From contig JAJHQT010000012.1 in assembly GCA_020833205.1 (NCBI GenBank), positions 1 through 15,022 of the forward strand: DNA of 15,022 nucleotides. Direction: 5' to 3'. Positions within the stretch are counted from its first letter, which is position 1. Each line of letters opens with the position of its first letter. The translations under genes were made by a program, and so were the position numbers. The notes below the pieces were generated by a model. That model ran no database searches. It saw only the letters and a list, made by a program, of their open reading frames with translations, and had not been told where the DNA came from. The DNA is from Pyrobaculum sp. (GTDB lineage Archaea > Thermoproteota > Thermoprotei > Thermoproteales > Thermoproteaceae). Of this stretch, positions 7,915 to 14,362 are shown in pieces.

Positions 7915-8486
7915 TACTTTTCGACGGCCTTGACGCGGAGTATGCCGGGCGCCGTGATGACCTCCTCCACCTCGTAGTTTAGCTCCTCTAGGAGGCACTG
8001 GACGGCTTTGGCTGTGTCCTGGACGCTTTCTAGGCTGTAGCCGACCCCTATCGTGTCCATGGTGAACTCGCCGTCTTTCGCCTTGACCTCGAAGCGCCTA
8101 GCAGGCACCACCCTCGCCACGTAGGGCGCCAGCTCAACCGCCTTTTCCAGGTCTCCAAACACAGCCTTGATGTAGGCGGCCAGCATCTTGCCGGCGTCGC
8201 ACCAAGCCCGTGTCACGGCGTCGGGGTTTTCCTTATACATCTCCACTATCATCCTGTCGAGGATCCTGCCCGGCACAGGTACGCTTTCTAGCTCCGTCAT
8301 AACCTTGTAGAATTGGGCTATCTCCTTTATCTGGGCTACGCTGTAGCCCTGGCGGATGAGGTCCAGCCCCACGGCAAGTATCTGGTTGGCAAGGGCATAC
8401 TGAGTCATGCCCAGCTCCTCGGCTGTGTTAGCAAGCACCTCAGCAACCTCCTTAGCCACGGCGATGTTCACCCTGTCTTTCTTCAT
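7914..8486 (-). CDS. Putative DNA-binding protein, ribbon-helix-helix-like N-terminus with unknown C-terminal domain
   Basis: I do not recognise a named family. With the ATG at 8486 the protein has 190 residues. Its first 45 or so (RVNIAVAKEVAEVLANTAEE, then LGMTQYALANQILAVGLDL) fit a basic strand followed by two helices, as in CopG/MetJ-type regulators. The remaining part is mixed helix and strand, ending in EVEEVITAPGILRVKAVEK. There is no histidine and only two cysteines (in AWCDAG and VQCLL), so a classical His/Cys metal site is not evident. The ATG at 8486 suits a leaderless start from the TATA box at 8512-8521. In-frame ATGs at 8492, 8498, 8528 and 8561 are alternatives. It is coupled to the transporter ATPase by TAATG and is divergent from feoB, which suggests a regulator of these transport genes. 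That role is an inference. Confidence 0.75.
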   Translation of the reverse strand: MKKDRVNIAVAKEVAEVLANTAEELGMTQYALANQILAVGLDLIRQGYSVAQIKEIAQFYKVMTELESVPVPGRILDRMIVEMYKENPDAVTRAWCDAGKMLAAYIKAVFGDLEKAVELAPYVARVVPARRFEVKAKDGEFTMDTIGVGYSLESVQDTAKAVQCLLEELNYEVEEVITAPGILRVKAVEK

Positions 8487-8509
8487 GTTCATAACCATAA
8501 AAATCTGCA

Positions 8510-8530
8510 CCGTTTTAAATGTTGTGTACA
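8510..8530 (-). promoter_or_regulatory. Promoter and putative operator of the regulator-ATPase operon
   Basis: Read on the minus strand, GTACACAA (8522-8529) lies immediately upstream of the TATA-like CATTTAAAAC (8512-8521), whose centre is about 28 bases before the ATG at 8486. The box overlaps the BRE position, where a bound protein would block TBP/TFB. The octamer recurs in the feoB promoter. TATA placement is seen directly, and operator function is inferred. Confidence 0.55.
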
Positions 8531-8539
8531 TTATGCGAT

Positions 8540-8580
8540 AAATAGATGAGGTTGCATCCACATATCTATCAGAAATAGAT
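8540..8580. repeat. Short AAATAGAT repeats in the feoB/regulator intergenic region
   Basis: AAATAGAT occurs at 8540-8547 and again at 8573-8580. The complement ATCTAT lies between them at 8564-8569 and forms a 6-base palindrome with the second copy (ATCTAT, 5 bases, ATAGAT). They occupy the middle of a 162-base AT-rich divergent promoter region. They could be regulator sites, but short AT-rich repeats also arise by chance. Confidence 0.35.
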
Positions 8581-8617
8581 TTCGAAACAGATTTTACAAA
8601 ATTAAAAGAACACTTGG

Positions 8618-8638
8618 AAAATTTTTAAGTACACAATG
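8618..8638 (+). promoter_or_regulatory. Promoter and putative operator of feoB
   Basis: AATTTTTAAG (8620-8629) is a TATA-like box centred about 25 bases before the GTG at 8649. GTACACAA (8629-8636) sits between it and the expected transcription start, followed by TGTTAAT. The octamer is the same, and in the same direction relative to its gene, as in the divergent promoter at 8522-8529. Binding there would cover the initiation region. Confidence 0.55.
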
Positions 8639-8648
8639 TTAATAGCGT

Positions 8649-10352
8649 GTGAGGCGCTACGCCATTGTGGGCCCGGTGAACGTGGGCAAGTCCTCTCTGT
8701 TTTACGCCCTCACAGGTCTTTACGTAAAGACCGCGAACTACCCCGGCACCACTGTGGAGATACACAAGGCGTATCTGAGACGGGACGGCGAAAAAATCGA
8801 AATCGTCGACCTGCCGGGGGTTATAAACCCCGAAAACCCCCGCGACGAAGACGAGAAGATCGCCATGAAGGAGATAGCGGAGGGTTCCTACGACGGCGTG
8901 GTGGTCGTCGCTGCGCCCCACGCGGTTGGAAACGCCTTAAAAATAGCAGAGGTGGCGGGCAAGTACAAGCCGGTAGCCGTGGTTTTCAACATGGCCGACC
9001 TCTGGACCCCGCCTTATTCGGAGGAGGAGCTTTCCAAGGCCCTTGGCGTGCCTGTGGTCTACGTCTCAGCCACCAAGAGAAGCGGCGTGGAGAAGCTGGT
9101 GAAGCTGTTGGTAGAGGGGCTTCCCAGGGGGACGCTGCGCCCGATCAAGTTGGAGCCTCCCGCTACCGCGGCGGTTAAGTCCTCCGTCTTGGCTCGCCCC
9201 GTCCCGGCGCTTCTGACGTTGGTGGCGCTGGGCTTCGCCGCGGGGCTTTTCCTCATGGCTGTCGTCGAGGGCATCACGCCGTGGGGCGCTGAACTGCCCG
9301 TGTCGATAGTACAGCTCTTGGACGCAGTTGACGGCGCCGTGTCCAGCTGGATTCTGGAGAACCTAGGCGGGCTTGCCGGCCGCTTCGTGGCGGAGGCCTT
9401 GTGGGGGACCTTATTAACTTTGTTAACAATATCGGTATACGTCTTTGTGGCTCTTTCGCTCATCACGCTGTATGAAGACAGCGGCGTGATTGCCCTCCTC
9501 TCCAGAAGCCTTGAGAGGCAACTAACACGCCTGGGCATACCTCCCCGGGGCGTCGTCTGCCTCTTTGTGGGGGCCTCCTGCAACGTGCCCGCTGTGGCCG
9601 CGGCTAGGGTGCTGTGGGGGAGGGCAAACCGCGTCCTAACCGCTCTGCTGTTGCCATATGTGCCCTGCGTCGCGAGGCTCGCCATCTTCGCCGCTGTGGC
9701 GACCGCCGCCTTTGCCCACATGCCGTATCTCATACCGCTCGCCGTGTTCCTCCCCTACGTAGTCGCCTTTCATGTGGTGCTCCTCGCTTCGCTTATATAT
9801 AGACGCTTGCTGGGCCTGGGCGCGGCCGCCGGAGGCGAGGTGCCGCCCTCCCCCATACTCCTCCCAAACCTCCGCATATACGCCTTGAAAGTGGCGGCTG
9901 AGTTCCGCGAGTTTTTCCACAAGGTGGCGCCGCCTCTTGTCGCCGTCATGCTCGCCCTATGGCCGCTTCAAGCCTTCGGGCCCCACGGCGTTGCCGAGGA
10001 CGTCTCCCATTCCTATCTCGCCTTGGCCGGCCAAGCCATGCAACCTATCTTCGGGCCGCTTGGCATGCCTTGGGAGCTGGTGATGCCGCTTATAGGTGGC
10101 TGGATCTTCAAGGAGGTGGTGCTGGGCCTCCTCGAAGCCACCGGCGGCTTGCAGTTGCTTCCCTCTCTGCCGCTACCGGCTGTGTTTGCCTACTTGGTGT
10201 TTACGGCCATGTACTCCGCATGTATCGCAACCCTCTCTTCCATCTACAAGACGGTTGGGCTTAGGCTTACTCTGCTCAGCGTCGCGGCGAACCTACTCCT
10301 GGCTTACGTCGCCGCCTACCTCACCTACTTCACGCTTTCTCTAGTCTTCTAG
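8649..10352 (+). CDS. feoB: Ferrous iron transport protein B (FeoB)
   Basis: This 567-residue membrane Fe(II) transporter has an N-terminal G domain: G1 GPVNVGKS (8-15), switch region NYPGTTVE, G3 DLPG (54-57), G4 NMAD (114-117) and G5 SAT (140-142). The membrane part has the FeoB core motifs. These are YEDSGVIALLSR near 275-286 (usually DSGYMAR), GASCNVPA with Cys311, PYVPCVARL with Cys340 (usually PFxxCxARL), and a second gate motif ACIATLSSIYKTVG. It is compact compared with the bacterial 650-770 residues, mainly because the spacer between G domain and membrane is short. No feoA is visible in the window. The GTG start fits a leaderless message from the box at 8620. Confidence 0.95.
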   Translation: MRRYAIVGPVNVGKSSLFYALTGLYVKTANYPGTTVEIHKAYLRRDGEKIEIVDLPGVINPENPRDEDEKIAMKEIAEGSYDGVVVVAAPHAVGNALKIAEVAGKYKPVAVVFNMADLWTPPYSEEELSKALGVPVVYVSATKRSGVEKLVKLLVEGLPRGTLRPIKLEPPATAAVKSSVLARPVPALLTLVALGFAAGLFLMAVVEGITPWGAELPVSIVQLLDAVDGAVSSWILENLGGLAGRFVAEALWGTLLTLLTISVYVFVALSLITLYEDSGVIALLSRSLERQLTRLGIPPRGVVCLFVGASCNVPAVAAARVLWGRANRVLTALLLPYVPCVARLAIFAAVATAAFAHMPYLIPLAVFLPYVVAFHVVLLASLIYRRLLGLGAAAGGEVPPSPILLPNLRIYALKVAAEFREFFHKVAPPLVAVMLALWPLQAFGPHGVAEDVSHSYLALAGQAMQPIFGPLGMPWELVMPLIGGWIFKEVVLGLLEATGGLQLLPSLPLPAVFAYLVFTAMYSACIATLSSIYKTVGLRLTLLSVAANLLLAYVAAYLTYFTLSLVF

Positions 10353-10492
10353 ATTTCACCGCGAGATAAGCCACAGGAGTCGCGACGTGGCTCTTCAAGG
10401 TGCAGGGCACGGCCGCCGCCGTGGCCGTTGCGCAAAACACGTGGACAACAAAAAGAGCGCCAGCCGCATCAAGAGTCTGCTTAACGGATAGT
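10353..10492. other. Intergenic stretch after feoB, possible start of the decayed gene
   Basis: One + strand frame stays open from 10370 into the Fe-S oxidoreductase relic, reading for example WLFKVQGTAAAVAVAQNTW. It has no recognisable motif and no start codon with a promoter. A 109-residue frame on the other strand (10330-10659) overlaps the end of feoB and has no family resemblance. I see no RNA gene or repeat here. Confidence 0.4.
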
Positions 10493-10671
10493 GTGATCTC
10501 CACCACGTACTCCCTGGCCGTGAAGAATTGGGAAAGTATAGAGGAGCGGAGTTCGGCGCCGCTGTGAGGCCCTGCGCCACCTGCAAAGCCCAGCTGAGGA
10601 GGGTCTTCCACGCGTTGGGAGTCCACGCCGAAGTGGCGGGCGTCGTGGATCTTCTCCACCGGGCTACCTAG
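10493..10671 (+). pseudogene. C-terminal relic of a CCG-domain Fe-S oxidoreductase (HdrB/GlpC/GlcF-like), frameshifted
   Basis: Two adjacent frames join into a plausible protein end. The frame through 10508-10549 gives YSLAVKNWESIEER. The next frame, from about 10543, gives GAEFGAAVRPCATCKAQLRR and then VFHALGVHAEVAGVVDLLHR to a TAG at 10669. The PCATCK motif followed by a VxxVVDLL helix is typical of the last cysteine pair and C-terminus of CCG-domain subunits of heterodisulfide reductase, glycolate oxidase and related flavin-linked dehydrogenases. A single indel near GAGGAGCGGAG (10541-10551) would restore one frame. The 5' part with the main CCG motif is not visible. It is therefore a remnant, or a sequencing error in a small remnant. 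The assignment rests on a short motif. Confidence 0.45.
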
Positions 10672-10800
10672 AGGAGAGGACTTGAGAAAGGCAACCGGTA
10701 GGGGGCTCTACGCCAGCTGAGGCGCAGATGGCGCCGTAGCTCCCGCCGAAGGTCTCAAGCAGAGTTTTCTTGTCAACGCCCAGATCTGACTCCGTGACCG
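10664..10800 (-). other. Coding-like fragment of unknown origin
   Basis: One minus-strand frame is open without an ATG and ends at a TAG complementary to 10664-10666. It reads SDLGVDKKTLLETFGGSYGA, then ICASAGVEPPTGCLSQVL. Codon choice resembles that of neighbouring genes, but no family is recognised. It overlaps the relic on the other strand by a few bases. It may be another gene fragment in this decayed stretch, or chance. Confidence 0.2.
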
Positions 10801-10848
10801 AGGCTGGGGGACACACCTCCTATTGCTACCAGAAGCCCGACGTACTCA

Positions 10849-10862
10849 CCACTTATAAACAT
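10849..10862 (+). promoter_or_regulatory. Promoter of the acyl-CoA dehydrogenase gene
   Basis: CTTATAAAC (10852-10860) is a good archaeal TATA box centred about 25 bases before the ATG at 10881. It supports that start and a leaderless transcript, and it rules out the in-frame ATG at 10770. Confidence 0.75.
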
Positions 10863-10880
10863 CCGCTTGGTTTGTTTTTT

Positions 10881-12026
10881 ATGTATCCGCAACTTGATGA
10901 GGTGCACAAACTTGTGAGGAAAACGGCAAGGGACTTCGTGGAGAGGAAGGTGGAGCCCAACGCCCGGCGTATAGACCAGGGGTGGTATCCTCGTGAATTG
11001 TTGCGGGAGATGGGGGAGCTGGGTCTTCTGGCTCCTCACGTCCCGCCTGAATACGGCGGCGCGGGGCTTGACTTCCGGAGTATGGTGATCGTGGTGGAGG
11101 AGGTCGCCAAGGCCAGCCCCGCCTTAGCCACAATCGCAGAGGTGCAGGGCTCTATGATTGCGTATAACCTTATGCACTACGCTGGACAAGAGCTTAGGGA
11201 GAGGTGGCTTCAACCCGCCGCTAGGGGCGAGAAGATTATCGCCTTCGCCTTGTCGGAGCCTTGCTGCGGCTCCGACGCCTTTTCGCTGGAGACGAGGGCA
11301 GAACGTAGAGGCGGCTCTTGGGTTATCAACGGGACGAAGTTGTGGATAACCTCAGGTATTTATGCAGACGCGTTCCTCGTAGCGGCGAGGACGGGGCCGC
11401 CTGAGGAGAAACACAAAACTGTGACTCTCTTCCTCGTGGAGAAGAAGAAGTGTGTAGAGACCACCCCCGTCACCGTCATGGGCGTCAGAGGGACCGGTAC
11501 GGCGGAGGTCAAGTTCCACGACTGCGAAGTCGGCGAGGAGGCAGTGGTAGGCGGCGTAAATGGCGGGTTCAAAGTGGTGCTTGACGACTTAAATAACGGC
11601 CGCACGTGCGTAGGCGCCATGGGCCTCGGCATTGCGCAAGGCGCCATAAAGGAGGCCGAGATCTACGCCAAGAGGCGTGTCGCATTTGGGACCGCCATAA
11701 TAAACTTCCAAGTTATTCAACAATACATCGCTTCTGTGAAGGCGCATATAGAGGCCGTGAGGGGAGTTGTATACACCGCAGCCTACTACGGAGATAAGGG
11801 CAGTGATCTTTTCCCGCTCTACGCCCAGGTTGCCAAATACCTCGGGTCAAGGCTTGCGGTAGACGCAACGCGGACTGCCATGCAGATCATGGGAGGCTTC
11901 GGCTATTCCACAGACTCCAAGGTGGAGATGTTGTATAGAGATGCCAAAGCCACAGAGATCTACGAAGGCGCCAACGAGGTCGTCCTCAACACTTTGTTCA
12001 AGCTGGCGGAGAAATACGAAGTCTAG
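10881..12026 (+). CDS. Acyl-CoA dehydrogenase
   Basis: This 381-residue FAD enzyme introduces the alpha-beta double bond into acyl-CoA during fatty-acid or branched-chain degradation. The N-terminal helical domain (YPQLDEVHKLVRKTARDF, then VPPEYGGAGLDF) is followed by the FAD/substrate signature AFALSEPCCGSDA, in which CC replaces the usual xA. Next come the WITSG and MGVRGTGTAEVKFHD blocks of the beta domain. The C-terminal helical domain has QIMGGFGYSTDSKVEMLYRD and the catalytic base Glu362 in IYEGANEVV. The length matches the family (about 380). The start is set by the TATA box. No electron-transfer partner gene is intact nearby, but an Fe-S oxidoreductase relic lies just upstream. The acyl specificity cannot be read from sequence. 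Confidence 0.95.
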   Translation: MYPQLDEVHKLVRKTARDFVERKVEPNARRIDQGWYPRELLREMGELGLLAPHVPPEYGGAGLDFRSMVIVVEEVAKASPALATIAEVQGSMIAYNLMHYAGQELRERWLQPAARGEKIIAFALSEPCCGSDAFSLETRAERRGGSWVINGTKLWITSGIYADAFLVAARTGPPEEKHKTVTLFLVEKKKCVETTPVTVMGVRGTGTAEVKFHDCEVGEEAVVGGVNGGFKVVLDDLNNGRTCVGAMGLGIAQGAIKEAEIYAKRRVAFGTAIINFQVIQQYIASVKAHIEAVRGVVYTAAYYGDKGSDLFPLYAQVAKYLGSRLAVDATRTAMQIMGGFGYSTDSKVEMLYRDAKATEIYEGANEVVLNTLFKLAEKYEV

Positions 12027-13168
12027 AGGCTATAGACCCCCTCCCCCTTTAGGTACATCCTCCCCTTCGTGGCCGTGGCTACAACTCTGCCGAATGCCCT
12101 AAACCCCTCAAAAGGCGTGTGTTTGCAGGTACCGGCGAACTCCTCTCCACGTATTGTAAATTCCTCAAGTTTAACCACGACAAACGTCCCCTCTGGGTCT
12201 ACCCCAAGCAGGCGGGCTGGTCTATGGGAGTAAAGCCTAACCACGTCGGCTAATGAGATCACGCCTCTCCGCCAAAGGGCGAGGAGGAGACTGAGCGCCA
12301 CGTCGAGGCTACATATGCCGGGGGGAGGATTTGGAGATTGCTTCTCGGCAAGCGTGTGGGGGGCGTGGTCTGTGGCGTATATGTCCACTAGGCCTGCCGC
12401 AAGCGCGGCGAGGAGGGCCTTCCGCGTCTCGGGCGTCCTCAGCCGCGGGTTTACTAGACACAGCCCGGGGTCTCTGCAGTTCTCCACGTCGAGAAGCAAG
12501 TGGTGCGGCGTGACGTCCACCGTGGCCCAGCCCCGGGACGCCTCCACGGACTGGGGCAGAGTGACGTGGGTGAGGTGAACCCTCGCCCCGGTTAAGCTGG
12601 CTAGGGTACGCACCCGCTCGACGCAATGGAGCTCCGCCTCGGGGGGTCGCTCCGGGCCCTTGAAGTAGGCAGGGTCTTCGCAGTGGAAAACCACGATGCA
12701 GCCCAACGCGGCGCATCTCCGCATCAACGCCTCCACGTGGCCCCAGCCGTAGGTCTCCACGTCCTCCGGATAGACCTTGACAGAGCCTGGCCTGGCGGCG
12801 TCGAGCTCGGCGAGGTCCTCCGGGACGCCCATGTGTAGCCTGTAGATGATGGGGAGGGATGCCCCCTCCTCCAGCCTCTTGCGGTAGAGCTCCGCCGTCT
12901 TTATGTGGGGCCTCGTGTTGGGCATGTCGCCGACTGCCACCACGCCGCCCGCCAGCGCCGCGGCGGCGCCACCGGCTAAGGTCTCCTTGTGTGAAAGCCC
13001 CCAGTCTCGGAAGTGGACGTGGATGTCCACCATGCCGGGCAGGATGATGTAGTCGTTGGAAAACTGCAGGGTCCTGCACCCCTCCCGCCCTAGCCTCACC
13101 CGGGCGAACCTGACCGCAACGTAGGCCCTGCCCTCTATCCTGACGCAGTCCACGGCGTTAGCAGACAA
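12023..13168 (-). CDS. pyrC: Dihydroorotase, class I-like
   Basis: The 381-residue amidohydrolase interconverts carbamoyl-aspartate and dihydroorotate in pyrimidine synthesis. Metal-site motifs are HVHFRD (50-55), Lys131 in SVKVYPED (the likely carbamylated lysine), His162 in FHCED, HLTHV (198-202) and Asp267 in ATDHAPHT. DMPNTRP (81-87) and VNPRLR (239-244) are substrate-loop motifs of dihydroorotases, which favours this over allantoinase or hydantoinase. The annotated start is a TTG at 13168, overlapping the upstream ATPase gene by 11 bases. A GTG at 13153, 4 bases past that gene's stop, is an alternative that loses 5 residues. Its stop overlaps that of the convergent acyl-CoA dehydrogenase through a shared CTAG. 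Confidence 0.92.
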   Translation of the reverse strand: MSANAVDCVRIEGRAYVAVRFARVRLGREGCRTLQFSNDYIILPGMVDIHVHFRDWGLSHKETLAGGAAAALAGGVVAVGDMPNTRPHIKTAELYRKRLEEGASLPIIYRLHMGVPEDLAELDAARPGSVKVYPEDVETYGWGHVEALMRRCAALGCIVVFHCEDPAYFKGPERPPEAELHCVERVRTLASLTGARVHLTHVTLPQSVEASRGWATVDVTPHHLLLDVENCRDPGLCLVNPRLRTPETRKALLAALAAGLVDIYATDHAPHTLAEKQSPNPPPGICSLDVALSLLLALWRRGVISLADVVRLYSHRPARLLGVDPEGTFVVVKLEEFTIRGEEFAGTCKHTPFEGFRAFGRVVATATKGRMYLKGEGVYSL

Positions 13169-14300
13169 GGCGGGGGGCCGGGTCGGTCTCGTAGCGGCAC
13201 AGAGCTCTGCCTTGGGAGGAGTAGACGGCGGCCCTGTCTCCCCTCACTTTTATAACGACGTCTGCGAAGGGCCTAAGCCCGAAGTCTTTGTCCACGTTTA
13301 TAAAAACGGCGACGCCAAGCCTTCTGAGCTCCTCAATCTCCCTCCTGTTTATGTCGAGAGCCTTCCTGCCGTATACCAAGAACTCCACGTCTACGCCTTC
13401 TGAGATCAACACGTCTGCATCTGTCTCGGCCAAGGTCTCGTAAAGCCCCTTGATGTGCGTGAAGTGTGACTGGGGCCGGGGCTCCACCTGCTGCACCGAG
13501 GCTCTGCCCCCGAACTTCTCCACAAGTGTAGAGGCGGCGGAGGCGTCGCGGAAGAAGACGCGGTAAAGCACCTTAAGCCCCTCGCGGGAGAGCTCCGCCG
13601 CGGCCCGGGCAAGGAGGGGCGTCAAGCCGCGGCCGGCGAAGAGGTAAACACCCCCGCCTTTCACGGGCCCCACCGCGCTGTAGAGGGGATCTACCCGCCT
13701 CTCCCAGCGCCCCTTAGCCGCAGGCCGGGGCAGGTCGTCGAGGAACACAACGCCTCGGCCCTCCAAAATGTCGAACTCGACGTAGTAGCCGGCCCGCCTC
13801 CCCCTGGCCTTCACCACATACATCCTCCTCTCGGCGATCCCGTTTTCAAGCCTCAGCTCCATGCGGAGCAAGTTGTCGGCTATGTAGTCCAGAGGCGTCG
13901 CCGACTCCTCCTCGGCTATGCCGATGAAGTCTATGTTAGACGGCTTGAAGACTCTGTATACCGCGTTTATGAGGTACTCCCTGCTCTGGAGATCCTCCAC
14001 CAACGCCGATATGGAGTCAGCCACGACGAGGCCGTAGCTCCCCTGAGAAGTAGCCGAGATCACCTGGTTGAGTATGATGTCGGGCCTGACGAAGATCATA
14101 TCCCAGAACTCCGCCTTAGAGAGGTCGTAGCCCAGCGCCGCGGCGTTTCTGAAAAAAGTCTCCTTGTCCTCGTAGACCGAGACCCACAGCACGTTCTGCC
14201 CCTCGGCGATCCGCTCGTGGGCGATGCGCATCGCGAGGCTGGTCTTGCCGGTCCCCGGCCGGCCGTAGATGGCCGTGACGCCTCTGAAATCAAGCTTCAT
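13158..14300 (-). CDS. KaiC/RadB-like RecA-superfamily ATPase with degenerate second domain
   Basis: The 380-residue protein begins with a RecA-type ATPase domain. Walker A is GRPGTGKTS (13-21). The VLWVSVYEDKETFFRNAAAL block matches the acidic 'EE' region of KaiC proteins, and Walker B is GLVVADS (90-96). From about residue 205 a second, similar half begins (VKGGGVYLFAGRGLTPLLAR), in which the P-loop lysine and Ser/Thr are absent, so it probably does not bind ATP in the usual way. Archaeal KaiC-like proteins of this kind have no firm function, with roles in signalling, DNA-related or motility processes proposed for relatives. It is the first gene of an operon overlapping pyrC, with no obvious functional link to pyrimidine synthesis. 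The ATG at 14300 fits the TATA box. Confidence 0.85.
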   Translation of the reverse strand: MKLDFRGVTAIYGRPGTGKTSLAMRIAHERIAEGQNVLWVSVYEDKETFFRNAAALGYDLSKAEFWDMIFVRPDIILNQVISATSQGSYGLVVADSISALVEDLQSREYLINAVYRVFKPSNIDFIGIAEEESATPLDYIADNLLRMELRLENGIAERRMYVVKARGRRAGYYVEFDILEGRGVVFLDDLPRPAAKGRWERRVDPLYSAVGPVKGGGVYLFAGRGLTPLLARAAAELSREGLKVLYRVFFRDASAASTLVEKFGGRASVQQVEPRPQSHFTHIKGLYETLAETDADVLISEGVDVEFLVYGRKALDINRREIEELRRLGVAVFINVDKDFGLRPFADVVIKVRGDRAAVYSSQGRALCRYETDPAPRLVC

Positions 14301-14313
14301 GAAGTGTATTCGG

Positions 14314-14327
14314 GTCTATTTATAAGG
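14314..14327 (-). promoter_or_regulatory. Promoter of the KaiC-like ATPase-pyrC operon
   Basis: On the minus strand CTTATAAATAG (14316-14326) is a TATA box centred about 21-22 bases before the ATG at 14300, again leaving almost no leader. No second promoter is visible before pyrC, so the two genes are probably cotranscribed. Confidence 0.7.
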
Positions 14328-14362
14328 CAGTTAAAGGCTTTGATAGGTATTACTAAAAGTGG

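Noticed and set aside
10330..10659. A 109-residue frame on the minus strand between feoB and the acyl-CoA dehydrogenase
   Set aside because: It overlaps the end of feoB, has no family resemblance, and the opposite strand carries a clear PCATCK Fe-S motif in the same bases.
12309..13079. A 256-residue Arg/Gly/Pro-rich frame inside pyrC
   Set aside because: It is a shadow of the dihydroorotase gene in another frame, with low-complexity composition typical of GC-rich shadows.
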